From contig DIWF01000004.1 in assembly GCA_002422545.1 (NCBI GenBank), positions 1-64,000 on the forward strand: DNA of 64,000 nucleotides, given 5' to 3'. Numbering within the stretch: the stretch's first letter is position 1; each line of letters opens with the position of its first letter. This DNA comes from Firmicutes bacterium UBA6113 (lineage in GTDB: Bacteria > Bacillota > Clostridia > Tissierellales > Sedimentibacteraceae). Below are positions 52,680 through 60,233 of the stretch, in pieces. The notes below the pieces were generated by a model that was not told the origin of the DNA, made no database searches, and saw nothing but the letters and a program-made list of their open reading frames with translations. The position numbers were made by a program, and so were the translations under genes.

Positions 52680-53339
52680 TTGTCTAATAATGAAAAAAAG
52701 GGTTTCCTTGACAAAGAAACCACACGACGCGAGTTTTTAAAATTATCCGGTAAAGGAATAGGCGGAACGTTTATTTCTTTATCACTGTTAAATCTTCTTG
52801 GATGTACAAACACCAATGTTGAAGAAGTTGCAGCATTCCCGCTGGCTCAGGGAGTACTAATTGCTGACAGAGCAAGATGTACAGGCTGTCTCAGATGTGA
52901 GACAAACTGTTCATTGGCCAATGACGGAAAAGCAATGCCTTACATATCAAGAATTAAGGTAAGCAGAAACTACAACTTCGGTACTGACGGACCTAAGCTT
53001 GCATATGCGTATGCTGACGGAGCTTTTGGAAACAAACTCATGTCACCAGAAACATGCAGACAGTGTGCTGAACCATACTGCGGAAAAGCATGTCCGGTTG
53101 GAGCAATCACAACCAACGAAATCGGAGCAAGAGTTGTTGACCAGGCTAAGTGTGTTGGATGCGGAACTTGCACGAAAGCATGTCCTTGGACAATGCCTAC
53201 TGTAGACCCTGAAACAAGCAAGTCTACAAAATGTGTTAACTGCGGAACTTGCGCTGCAAATTGCCCTACAGGAGCATTAAGAATAGTTCCTTGGGAAGAA
53301 GTAAAATATGCAATGCGTAAACTTGGTTACAAAGCTTAA
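52680..53339 (+). CDS. Tat-exported ferredoxin-like protein with lipobox
   Basis: This 219-residue iron-sulfur protein begins with a twin-arginine signal: TTRREFLKLSGKG at residues 14-26, then a hydrophobic stretch ending LNLLGC (Cys42), which reads as a lipobox. The mature part holds 4Fe-4S motifs: CTGCLRCETNC, CRQCAEPYCGKACP, CVGCGTCTKACP and CVNCGTCAANCP, enough for four clusters. It resembles YdhY/DmsB-type electron carriers. TTG at 52680 is chosen because GAGGGGAG lies nine bases upstream; the ATG at 52641 has none. It is the first gene of the AOR operon and would carry electrons outside the membrane. Confidence 0.88.
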   Translation: MSNNEKKGFLDKETTRREFLKLSGKGIGGTFISLSLLNLLGCTNTNVEEVAAFPLAQGVLIADRARCTGCLRCETNCSLANDGKAMPYISRIKVSRNYNFGTDGPKLAYAYADGAFGNKLMSPETCRQCAEPYCGKACPVGAITTNEIGARVVDQAKCVGCGTCTKACPWTMPTVDPETSKSTKCVNCGTCAANCPTGALRIVPWEEVKYAMRKLGYKA

Positions 53340-53378
53340 TTATCAGTATCAAAATAACATTAGGATGGAGGAATTTAT

Positions 53379-55481
53379 ATGTCTACAGGCGGTTGGGCAG
53401 GTAAGATTATAAGAGTAAATTTAACAAGCGGAAAAATTAGTTCAGAAGATACTAGCAAGTATCAGGATTTTATAGGCGGAATGGGTATCGGATACAAGGT
53501 GTTGTTCGATGAAGTTCCTGCAGGTACAAAACCATATGATGAAGCAAATAAAATAGTTGTTGGAACAGGTCCATTATGCGGAAGCGGCGTTCCAATGAGT
53601 TCAAGAACAAACATTACATCATTGTATCCTGGAAATGACAAGAACCTGGTAACAGACAGCCATATGGGCGGAAACTTTGCAGCGTTCCTGAAATATGCAG
53701 GATGGGATGCAATAATCATAGAAGGAGCTTCAAGCAAACCGGTTTGGCTGAGAATTGAAGATGACAAAGTAACTCTTGAAGATGCTTCTTCATTGTGGGG
53801 AACAGGTATATACAACACAACTGCAGTAATCGGCTCAACAATGGGTAAGGAATCTTGTGTTGCTGCAATTGGACAGGCTGGAGAAAATCTTGTTAACCTT
53901 GCAGTAATAATGAACGGTTCATCACACTCTGCCGGAGGTCATGGAGCAGTATTCGGTTCTAAGAAACTTAAAGCAATCGGTGTTAAGGGAACAGGTTCAG
54001 TAAAAATAGGCAAAGACAAAAAAGAGTTGATGGATTTGGATGCTTACGTAATGAAAGAAATAGTAGGCGCAAACAACCAGCACGTTGTTCCAAGCACTCC
54101 ACAGCCTTGGTCAGAATTTGTATATGAAAACAGCCGTTGGACTGCAAGAGAAGGACTTACATGGGGAGCTTCTGAAGGCAATATTGATACAGGAATTGCA
54201 GCACCTGGTGATGTAAACAAAGTTGGATACAGAACAATGAAAGCTATAAAGGATTTAGGTCCTGTTGCAGCAAAATATACAGTAAGAATGGGCGGATGCC
54301 AGTCATGTCCAATCAGATGTCATGCTCAAATGAACATACCTCAGCTTGAACAATACGGAGTATCTCCTTATGCAGCAAATACTTGCATGGGATGGTTCTC
54401 ACCTGCTGGTGTAATGTTTAAGGGTACTAAAGACCAGAAAGAAGAAGGCGATGGCAACATGATCACCAGAGCACTTGGCTCACAATTGGCTGATGACTAT
54501 GGTGTATGGTGCAACTACGGTAGTATAGGAAGAGACTTCCAATATGCTTATGAATCAGGAATACTGAAAAATGTACTGCCTGAAGAAGAATACAACAGCA
54601 TTCCATGGAACTTGTTAGAAGCAGGAGATCCTGCATTCCTTAAAGAATTCTACAGAAGAGTTACATTTAAGGAAGGCGAATTCAGTCACTTAGGAGATGG
54701 AACATATCATATTGCAAAGAGATGGAACTTTGGAGCTGATTACTGGGATACTAAGAAATACAGCATGTGGTCACCATTAGGATTCCCAAAACACCATGCA
54801 AGTGATGAATCTTACCAGGTAGGAGCTATAATCAACTGTATGTTCAACAGAGATGCTCAGAGCCATTCACACCAAAACTTCATAAGTTCAGGTCTTCCTG
54901 TTGATATATTAAAGAAAATAGCAGAAAAATTATGGGGTTCAGCTGATGCAATTGATCCACCAGCAAATTATACTCCAATGAACCAGTATAAAGCTAAATT
55001 TGCAAAATATGGTGTTATCAGAAACTGCCTCCATGACTCATTGACATTGTGCAACTGGATGTGGCCATTGACAGCTTCTCCATTAAAAGAAAGAGAGTAC
55101 ATGGGAGACACATCATTGGAATCTAAATATTTCTCAGTTGTAACAGGAATAGATACAACAGAAGAAGAATTGGATTTAATGGGAGAAAGAGTATTTACAC
55201 TTCATAGAGCATTGACTGTAAAAGAAATGGGCACAACAGACATGAGAGGCCAACACGATTTAATGGTTAACTGGGTATTTGACATTGACCCTGACAAGAA
55301 ACCATTTACTGAAGGAACTATAAAAATGGATCGTGATGACATGCAGTTAGCATTAACAATGTTCTACAAGGAAATGGGCTGGGATGAAAAAACCGGTGCT
55401 CCAACAAGAGCAACTTTAGAAAAATTAAACATGAAAGATGTTGCAGACGAACTTGCTAAATTAGGTTTGTTGCCGGCTTAA
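53379..55481 (+). CDS. Aldehyde ferredoxin oxidoreductase family protein
   Basis: This 700-residue AOR-family enzyme has a tungsten or molybdenum bis-pterin cofactor and one 4Fe-4S cluster. The N-terminal domain starts GGWAGKIIRVNLTSGKI and contains GPLCGSGVPMSSRTNI; cluster ligands are Cys307, Cys310 and Cys314 in GGCQSCPIRCH plus a distal Cys in SLTLCNWMWP. The length exceeds the roughly 605-residue Pyrococcus AOR and is close to YdhV-like enzymes. It has no signal peptide of its own. Neighbours (Tat ferredoxin, FdhD, TatA) suggest it works with an exported electron carrier. The substrate is unknown and need not be an aldehyde. ATGGAGGAA precedes the start. Confidence 0.92.
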   Translation: MSTGGWAGKIIRVNLTSGKISSEDTSKYQDFIGGMGIGYKVLFDEVPAGTKPYDEANKIVVGTGPLCGSGVPMSSRTNITSLYPGNDKNLVTDSHMGGNFAAFLKYAGWDAIIIEGASSKPVWLRIEDDKVTLEDASSLWGTGIYNTTAVIGSTMGKESCVAAIGQAGENLVNLAVIMNGSSHSAGGHGAVFGSKKLKAIGVKGTGSVKIGKDKKELMDLDAYVMKEIVGANNQHVVPSTPQPWSEFVYENSRWTAREGLTWGASEGNIDTGIAAPGDVNKVGYRTMKAIKDLGPVAAKYTVRMGGCQSCPIRCHAQMNIPQLEQYGVSPYAANTCMGWFSPAGVMFKGTKDQKEEGDGNMITRALGSQLADDYGVWCNYGSIGRDFQYAYESGILKNVLPEEEYNSIPWNLLEAGDPAFLKEFYRRVTFKEGEFSHLGDGTYHIAKRWNFGADYWDTKKYSMWSPLGFPKHHASDESYQVGAIINCMFNRDAQSHSHQNFISSGLPVDILKKIAEKLWGSADAIDPPANYTPMNQYKAKFAKYGVIRNCLHDSLTLCNWMWPLTASPLKEREYMGDTSLESKYFSVVTGIDTTEEELDLMGERVFTLHRALTVKEMGTTDMRGQHDLMVNWVFDIDPDKKPFTEGTIKMDRDDMQLALTMFYKEMGWDEKTGAPTRATLEKLNMKDVADELAKLGLLPA

Positions 55482-55503
55482 TTTTTAAAAAGGAGGAATT
55501 AAA

Positions 55504-56070
55504 TTGTCAAAGGAAAAAGTTAATGACGAAATTCTTCAAGAAAATTTAGAATTTACGGCAAAGTATATCAGAGAAAACTCATATAATGGAAAATTCATAA
55601 AATATGATGACTTTTTTACAGAGCCTATTAGTTTAAAAGAAGAAGAGAAAGAGATTTTCTTTGAAAAATTGTTCAGCAATGAAGAATACAGCGACATTTC
55701 AGAACTTAAGGGCAAAGAAAGCAGATATTTCTATTCAAAAAAGGAAATGACTGAAAATTATGCAAAATTGCTGTATCGAATTGAAGAAAAAGATATACTG
55801 AATATGGTTGCTGACCGAATAAGGACTGATTCAAAAAGATATCCCAAAACAACAAATTCAAATGTATTTCTAAATGAACCATACAATTTGAAGAAAGATG
55901 AATTAGCTGAACTGTACAAGCAGCTCAGCAACTTGGATGATTACAAGGATATAAAGGAATCAGTAGCTTCAAACGGTGTAGTATGTGTATATTCAGACAA
56001 ATTTTTATCACAGACTTATGCAGATGCTTTAACAGAATTACAAGAGGTTACTCGTGTAGAAAGTCAGTAA
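55504..56070 (+). CDS. Internally duplicated protein of the AOR operon (YdhW-like position)
   Basis: I do not recognise a fold in this 188-residue soluble protein, but it is an internal duplication. Residues about 16-95 (IRENSYNGKF, YDDFFTEPISLKEEE, YSDISELKG, YSKKEMTENYAKLL) line up with about 102-183 (IRTDSKRYPK, NVFLNEPYNLKKDE, YKDIKESVA, YSDKFLSQTYADAL). The position directly after the AOR-family gene is that of ydhW in the Escherichia coli ydhYVWXUT cluster; homology is inferred from position only. The start is TTG with AAGGAGG upstream. It may be a chaperone or adaptor for the oxidoreductase. Confidence 0.75.
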   Translation: MSKEKVNDEILQENLEFTAKYIRENSYNGKFIKYDDFFTEPISLKEEEKEIFFEKLFSNEEYSDISELKGKESRYFYSKKEMTENYAKLLYRIEEKDILNMVADRIRTDSKRYPKTTNSNVFLNEPYNLKKDELAELYKQLSNLDDYKDIKESVASNGVVCVYSDKFLSQTYADALTELQEVTRVESQ

Positions 56071-56081
56071 GGGAGTCAATA

Positions 56082-56819
56082 ATGAAAGAAACTATGGTTT
56101 TACAAAAAGTTAATATATGTGAAGAAGAACCTGTTGAATTTTTGCTGAACGGAAAAAATTTAGTAACTTTCATGTGCACTCTTGAAGAACTTAAGGAATT
56201 AGCAATAGGACATTTGTACAGCCGCGGTATTATAAAAAATGCTGACGAAATTTCTTCCCTAGGAGCATGCAAGGACTTGAAAATGATTTTCGGTACTACA
56301 ACAGGTGAGGTTGACTTTGACGGTATTGAACTTAACACAGTTCTTCAAAGCGGTTGCGGAAGCGGGGTTAAATTCAACAATTCCATTGCGAAGTTACCAA
56401 GAATCAATTCAGATTTCCATATATCCTTGGATACGATTAAGGAAAGAGCTGTTGAAATGTTCTCCCAGGCGTATATGTACAAACAGTACGGGGGAATGCA
56501 CTGCGCTGCTGTTTCTGACGGCAACGAAATTATTGCGCTTTGCGAAGATGTAGGAAGACATAATGCTGTTGACAAAGTCATAGGAAAGGCATTATTATCA
56601 AATATAGATTTCAGCCAATCAATGATAATTACAACAGGCAGAATTTCCACAGATATGGTTTTAAAGGCAGCAAATATAGCATGCCCGTTAATAGCATCAA
56701 GGAGCATACCGACCACATCTGCTCTGGAACTGGCCAACAATTTAGGCATTACAGTAATAGGCAGAGTGGTTTCAAGCAAACCGGTGATTTACATGTATGA
56801 GGAAAGAATAGCCATTTAA
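56082..56819 (+). CDS. fdhD: FdhD family sulfurtransferase-like protein
   Basis: This 245-residue protein of the FdhD family passes sulfur from a cysteine desulfurase to the molybdenum or tungsten cofactor of formate dehydrogenases. It has EEPVEFLLNG near residue 15, the active-site loop SGCGSG with Cys92, CEDVGRHNAVDKVIG near residue 155 and TTGRISTDMVLKA near residue 185. The usual CxxC of the proteobacterial enzyme is reduced to a single Cys. ATG at 56082 follows AAGGGAG. No formate dehydrogenase is in the window, so its client may be the AOR-type enzyme upstream. Confidence 0.9.
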   Translation: MKETMVLQKVNICEEEPVEFLLNGKNLVTFMCTLEELKELAIGHLYSRGIIKNADEISSLGACKDLKMIFGTTTGEVDFDGIELNTVLQSGCGSGVKFNNSIAKLPRINSDFHISLDTIKERAVEMFSQAYMYKQYGGMHCAAVSDGNEIIALCEDVGRHNAVDKVIGKALLSNIDFSQSMIITTGRISTDMVLKAANIACPLIASRSIPTTSALELANNLGITVIGRVVSSKPVIYMYEERIAI

Positions 56820-56835
56820 AAAGGAGGACATTAAA

Positions 56836-57024
56836 ATGTTTGGAAGATTAGGAGCAGGAGAGCTTATTTTAATACTTGCAATTGCGCTTGTTATATTCGG
56901 ACCGGCAAAATTGCCAGAAATAGGCAAATCCATGGGTGAAGCAATAAACAATTTTAAAGGTTATCAGAACAAAGTAGCTAAAGAATTAGAAGTTGACTTG
57001 AAAGACGAAAAAAAGGAAAGCTAA
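56836..57024 (+). CDS. tatA: TatA/TatE twin-arginine translocase subunit
   Basis: This 62-residue protein has a short N-terminal membrane helix (GELILILAIALVIFG), the hinge FGPAKLPEIGKSMGEAI and a charged amphipathic tail, as in TatA. It forms the variable-size pore of the Tat system. AAGGAGGACA precedes the ATG; it lies 16 bp after fdhD and ends the operon. No tatC is in the window, so the partner must be elsewhere. Its place in this operon links it to the Tat-signal ferredoxin at the operon start. Confidence 0.93.
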   Translation: MFGRLGAGELILILAIALVIFGPAKLPEIGKSMGEAINNFKGYQNKVAKELEVDLKDEKKES

Positions 57025-57051
57025 TTTTAGCATACTGAGATACCCACTGAC

Positions 57052-57073
57052 AAAAAAGCCCTAGGGCTTTTTT
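57052..57073 (+). terminator. Terminator of the AOR operon
   Basis: AAAAAAGCCCTAGGGCTTTTTT is a perfect palindrome followed by more Ts. Confidence 0.85.
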
Positions 57074-57103
57074 GTTTTATATCTAACATTAATCCATGAA
57101 ATC

Positions 57104-57130
57104 AAAAAGTCACATTTATCATGTGACTTA
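57104..57130. repeat. Left copy of a duplicated hairpin
   Basis: AGTCACAT-TTATC-ATGTGACT recurs at 57374-57396 with a different loop, bracketing the repeat segment between them. Confidence 0.65.
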
Positions 57131-57373
57131 GGTTGATGACAAAGTAACTTTCGACCGTGTCATTCTGAGGTAAGACGCAAGAATCTCATGTTTTCAATAA
57201 AGATGAGATCCTGCAGTTTCGCACACAAATTTATTTATTCGCTAACACTCACATAAATTTGGTGCTCATTGCGAATGACCTACCGATATTTTTCAGAAAA
57301 ACATCTGAAAAATAGGGTTAGGGCAACTTTCACTATCGTTAAGGATGACAGCGTCGGGGTCTGACAATAGTCT
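57128..57373. repeat. Composite intergenic repeat segment
   Basis: The segment starts with the 18-bp sequence shared with 9213, then GTGTCATTCTGAGG...AAGAATCTCAT, a type of dispersed repeat often seen in bacterial genomes. An inverted pair CACAAATTTAT/ATAAATTTGGTG (about 57225-57264) follows, and then a hairpin (57275-57325) whose borders recur at 63043. It holds no ORF. Confidence 0.65.
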
Positions 57374-57396
57374 GAGTCACATAGCATGTGACTTTT
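57374..57396. repeat. Right copy of the duplicated hairpin
   Basis: AGTCACAT-AGC-ATGTGACT, the partner of the copy at 57104. It lies 20 bp beyond the mntP stop. Confidence 0.65.
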
Positions 57397-57415
57397 ATTA
57401 TGTATTTATTTGACT

Positions 57416-57991
57416 TTATAAAAGTAGTGTATGTTCCAAAAATATTTTTACACCTATGATTACCAAAATTGCTCCTCCAAGTATTTCTGCTTTTTGTTTG
57501 AACATTTCCCCGAATTTCTTTCCAAGATTAGATCCAAGTATTGAATTTACAAATGTTATTATTCCAATAAACAAAGCTGCATATGTAATGTTAACATTCA
57601 TAACGGCAAATCCAATTCCTACGGCCAAAGCATCTATGCTTGTTGCAATTGCTTGAACAAACAGAATTTTAGATGTAAGGTATTTAGAGCCTGTAAGACA
57701 TGCTTCAGGAAATTTAAGTTCCTCGATTGCTTCCTTAATCATTTTGCCGCCTATGAAGCCAAGCAATATTAACGCAATCCAGTGATCCAAAAATGAAATC
57801 TGCCTGCTGAAAGCGGAACCTACTATGAAACCTATTACAGGCATGAATGCTTGAAACAATCCAAATGCCAAAGCAGTCCATATAATTTGTTTTTTTTGTA
57901 TGTTTCCAAAGCACATTCCATTAGAAATTGAAACTGCGCAGGCATCCATAGACAAGCCTATTGATGTAAAAAGCAAAGTGATGTAACCCAT
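57416..57991 (-). CDS. mntP: Manganese efflux pump MntP
   Basis: This 191-residue membrane protein has six helices in two homologous halves. Acidic residues of the metal path are in SIGLSMDACAVSISNG near residue 10 and ATSIDALAVGIGF near residue 115, the paired DA motifs of MntP. It exports Mn2+ when the metal is in excess. GAAGGAG precedes the ATG. A yybP-ykoY Mn riboswitch and its own promoter lie directly upstream, which strongly supports the function. Confidence 0.95.
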   Translation of the reverse strand: MGYITLLFTSIGLSMDACAVSISNGMCFGNIQKKQIIWTALAFGLFQAFMPVIGFIVGSAFSRQISFLDHWIALILLGFIGGKMIKEAIEELKFPEACLTGSKYLTSKILFVQAIATSIDALAVGIGFAVMNVNITYAALFIGIITFVNSILGSNLGKKFGEMFKQKAEILGGAILVIIGVKIFLEHTLLL

Positions 57992-58011
57992 ATTTTCTCC
58001 TTCAAAATTAA

Positions 58012-58044
58012 AGACTCATGCATGCCAATCGGATGCATGAGTCT
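58012..58044 (-). terminator. Expression-platform hairpin of the Mn riboswitch
   Basis: AGACTCATGCAT/ATGCATGAGTCT is a perfect 12-bp stem between the aptamer and the mntP ribosome site. The T-run is better on the opposite strand, so it may act as an attenuator with an imperfect tail. Confidence 0.6.
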
Positions 58045-58053
58045 CGTTTTTTA

Positions 58054-58122
58054 ATGCAAGCCAGATCTGGGATCATTATGTTGACTTGCAACACTTTCGT
58101 GCTAACTACTCCCTCATGAAGT
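58054..58122 (-). promoter_or_regulatory. yybP-ykoY manganese riboswitch
   Basis: On the minus strand the leader shows GGGAGTAG, a hairpin with a GAAA loop (GCACGAAAGTG), then GTCAACATAATGATCCC and CTGGCTTGC. These match the conserved elements of the yybP-ykoY aptamer. It lies directly before mntP. Members bind Mn2+ and turn on efflux genes. Confidence 0.8.
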
Positions 58123-58129
58123 TTAAATA

Positions 58130-58158
58130 ATTATAGCATGAGTATTTTTTGATTTCAA
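58130..58158 (-). promoter_or_regulatory. Promoter of the mntP riboswitch transcript
   Basis: On the minus strand TTGAAA and a perfect TATAAT separated by 17 bp, placing transcription start at the edge of the aptamer. Confidence 0.75.
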
Positions 58159-58200
58159 GTTTATTATATAATTTTTAACAAAATTTATTATAAAATATTA

Positions 58201-58229
58201 TTGACATAGAAAGAGAAGAGTTATATATT
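58201..58229 (+). promoter_or_regulatory. Promoter candidate upstream of the Mrp gene
   Basis: TTGACA and TATATT separated by 17 bp. A perfect palindrome GACATATGTC follows at 58236-58245, and another TTGACA lies at 58260; together they may be a regulated promoter region. Confidence 0.5.
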
Positions 58230-58337
58230 TAAAACGACATATGTCAAATATATTGCCGATTGACATGTGATGTATAATTAATATGAGATTGTTATACAAT
58301 TAATCAACCAACATTAAATAATTACTAGGAGTTAAAA

Positions 58338-59159
58338 ATGAGCGAAAATTGTAATTCAAACTGCAGTTCATGCAGCCAGGAATGCGAAAGCAGAAAAGAA
58401 GAAAAAACAGACTTTATGGAAAAACCTCACAAGATGAGCAACGTCAAAAAAGTAATCGGCGTTGTAAGCGGTAAGGGAGGAGTAGGAAAATCTCTTGTAA
58501 CTTCTATGCTTGCGGTGACAATGCAAAGGCGAGGGCACAGAGTTGGTATTCTAGATGCGGATATAACAGGTCCTTCAATACCAAAATCCTTTGGTGTTAC
58601 TGAAAAAGCCAAAGGCAATGGATATGGTATTCTACCATGTAAAAGCAAGACAGGAGTTGAGATTATGTCAATAAATCTGTTGCTTGAAGACGATACTGAT
58701 CCTGTTGTTTGGAGAGGCCCTGTTATTGCAGGCACTGTAAAACAATTCTGGACAGAAGTAATATGGAATGACATTGATTATTTGTTTGTTGATATGCCTC
58801 CCGGAACTGGAGATGTTCCTTTGACTGTATTTCAGTCCATACCCATTGATGGTATAGTTGTAGTAACTTCACCTCAGGAACTTGTTTCAATGATAGTGGA
58901 AAAGGCTGTTAAGATGGCTGAAATGATGAACATACCTATAATAGGCATAGTTGAAAACATGTCTTATTTCAAATGTCCTGACTGCAATAAGGAATATAAA
59001 ATTTTTGGTGACAGCAATATCGATGATGTTGCAAAAAATCACAACTTAAAAGTTATTGCAAAACTTCCAATAGATCCGAAAATCGCATCATCCTGCGATA
59101 AAGGAATGGTAGAACTGTTAGATGACAGCTTGTTCGAAAATATTGCTGAAATTTTATAA
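58338..59159 (+). CDS. Mrp/NBP35 family P-loop ATPase
   Basis: This 273-residue protein has a deviant Walker A GVVSGKGGVGKS near residue 43, VGILDADITGPSIP near residue 73 and DMPPGTGD near residue 155. The N-terminus has four closely spaced Cys (positions 5, 9, 12, 16) and a CPDC pair near the C-terminus, the places where iron-sulfur clusters bind in this carrier family. It probably delivers Fe-S clusters to apoproteins. TAGGAG precedes the ATG. The DUF134 gene downstream is a common partner. Confidence 0.92.
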   Translation: MSENCNSNCSSCSQECESRKEEKTDFMEKPHKMSNVKKVIGVVSGKGGVGKSLVTSMLAVTMQRRGHRVGILDADITGPSIPKSFGVTEKAKGNGYGILPCKSKTGVEIMSINLLLEDDTDPVVWRGPVIAGTVKQFWTEVIWNDIDYLFVDMPPGTGDVPLTVFQSIPIDGIVVVTSPQELVSMIVEKAVKMAEMMNIPIIGIVENMSYFKCPDCNKEYKIFGDSNIDDVAKNHNLKVIAKLPIDPKIASSCDKGMVELLDDSLFENIAEIL

Positions 59160-59245
59160 TGTTAAATAATTAATTAATTGAATAAAATTTCATAATGGTT
59201 TAGTATATAATAGACAGAAAATTTATTATATAAAGAGGTGTAAAT

Positions 59246-59602
59246 ATGCCGAGACCCAGAAAATGGAGAAAAGTTTGCTGCCTTCCTGACAGCAGCCGGT
59301 TTGGGCCTTTAGATGTACCCATAGAGGGCGACTTTTTCGTGACAATGACAGTTGATGAATATGAAACCATACGGTTAATAGATTTGGAAGGTTTATCTCA
59401 GGAGGAGTGTGCCGGACAAATGAAAGTTGCCCGTACAACTGTTCAGGGGATTTACAGCGAGGCAAGAAAGAAGCTTGCGGAATCTCTTGTAAATGGAAAA
59501 GTATTGAGAATTGAAGGCGGAGACTACAAGCTGTGCGATGGAGACGGGGAATTATGCGTTGATTGTCGCTGTCCAAGAAGAAGTTTCAACGGTTTATTAT
59601 AA
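59246..59602 (+). CDS. DUF134 family DNA-binding-like protein
   Basis: This 118-residue protein of the DUF134/COG1342 family starts PRPRKWRKVCCLP and has a sigma-70 region 4-like helix-turn-helix: TVDEYETIRLIDLEGLSQEE followed by CAGQMKVARTTVQGIYSEAR. The C-terminus has a Cys group (CDGDGELCVDCRCP). It is probably a DNA-binding regulator with a metal or cluster site, often encoded beside Mrp-type or dinitrogenase iron-molybdenum cofactor proteins. AGAGGTG precedes the ATG. Confidence 0.9.
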   Translation: MPRPRKWRKVCCLPDSSRFGPLDVPIEGDFFVTMTVDEYETIRLIDLEGLSQEECAGQMKVARTTVQGIYSEARKKLAESLVNGKVLRIEGGDYKLCDGDGELCVDCRCPRRSFNGLL

Positions 59603-59623
59603 ACTATCCAGTTAAATACTTAA

Positions 59624-59667
59624 AGTCAGATAAGCTATTGCTCAATTTGCTTATCTGGCTTTTTTTA
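59624..59667 (+). terminator. Terminator of the DUF134 gene
   Basis: AGTCAGATAAGC/GCTTATCTGGCT 12-bp stem (one G-U) and seven Ts. Confidence 0.85.
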
Positions 59668-59699
59668 TATAATAGGAAGTTCTTTTTCCTATTTATATA

Positions 59700-59835
59700 A
59701 AAACGAGGATTGCAAAGGACGGGACGTCCTTGCCGTTTAGGGGGGGTGCGGAGTCAAAAATGCGTTAGTATTTTTATGCCGAAGGGGGACAAAGGTACTC
59801 CTAGCGGAAGTTGCGTAGTAACTTTTTTTTTACAA
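59700..59835. other. GC-richer unexplained segment
   Basis: The segment includes the palindrome GCAAAGGACG/CGTCCTTGC (about 59713-59734), a G7 run, AAAAATGCG...GTATTTTT and a T9 run after GTTGCGTAGTAAC. It contains no ORF. Its composition differs from the surrounding AT-rich DNA; it may be a dispersed repeat. Confidence 0.45.
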
Positions 59836-59851
59836 AACGCACAATTTATTA

Positions 59852-59880
59852 TTGCATTCAAAAAGCCGTTCTGATATAAT
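59852..59880 (+). promoter_or_regulatory. Promoter of the leuS T-box transcript
   Basis: TTGCAT and a perfect TATAAT separated by 17 bp; TGA precedes the -10 (extended -10). Confidence 0.65.
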
Positions 59881-59904
59881 ACAAAAATAAATGAATATAT
59901 TACT

Positions 59905-60115
59905 GTGATTGGAAGCAGTAGGTTTGTACATATTTTCAGAGAACTGCCGTTTGGTGCAAGGCAGCAATATGAAGACTGAACTCGTCCATGAGTTTTTGAA
60001 GCGAATCAAGTAGTTTCAAACGGTTATTGCCGTTAATATAAGAGAGAGGCATTTTGCCTAATTTGGGTGGTACCGCGGAGAGTCTTCGTCCCAGCATGGG
60101 AGAGGCTTTTTTTTA
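59905..60115 (+). promoter_or_regulatory. T-box leader of leuS
   Basis: The T-box core GGGTGGTACCGCGG (60066-60079) is followed by a terminator stem GAGTCTTCGTCCCA/TGGGAGAGGCTTTT. The likely specifier is CTC at 59981-59983 (after GAA), a Leu codon matching the gene downstream. The apical GGTGCAA loop motif of stem I is also present. Confidence 0.92.
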
Positions 60116-60233
60116 TGCGAACAATAGTGAGCAAATAAATTGGTGAACAAAACTGCGATATGCTCAGCATCATACATTGTAGTTAATAATGTCAAACGTA
60201 AATAATATCAAAAAATATTAATGGAGGAATAAA

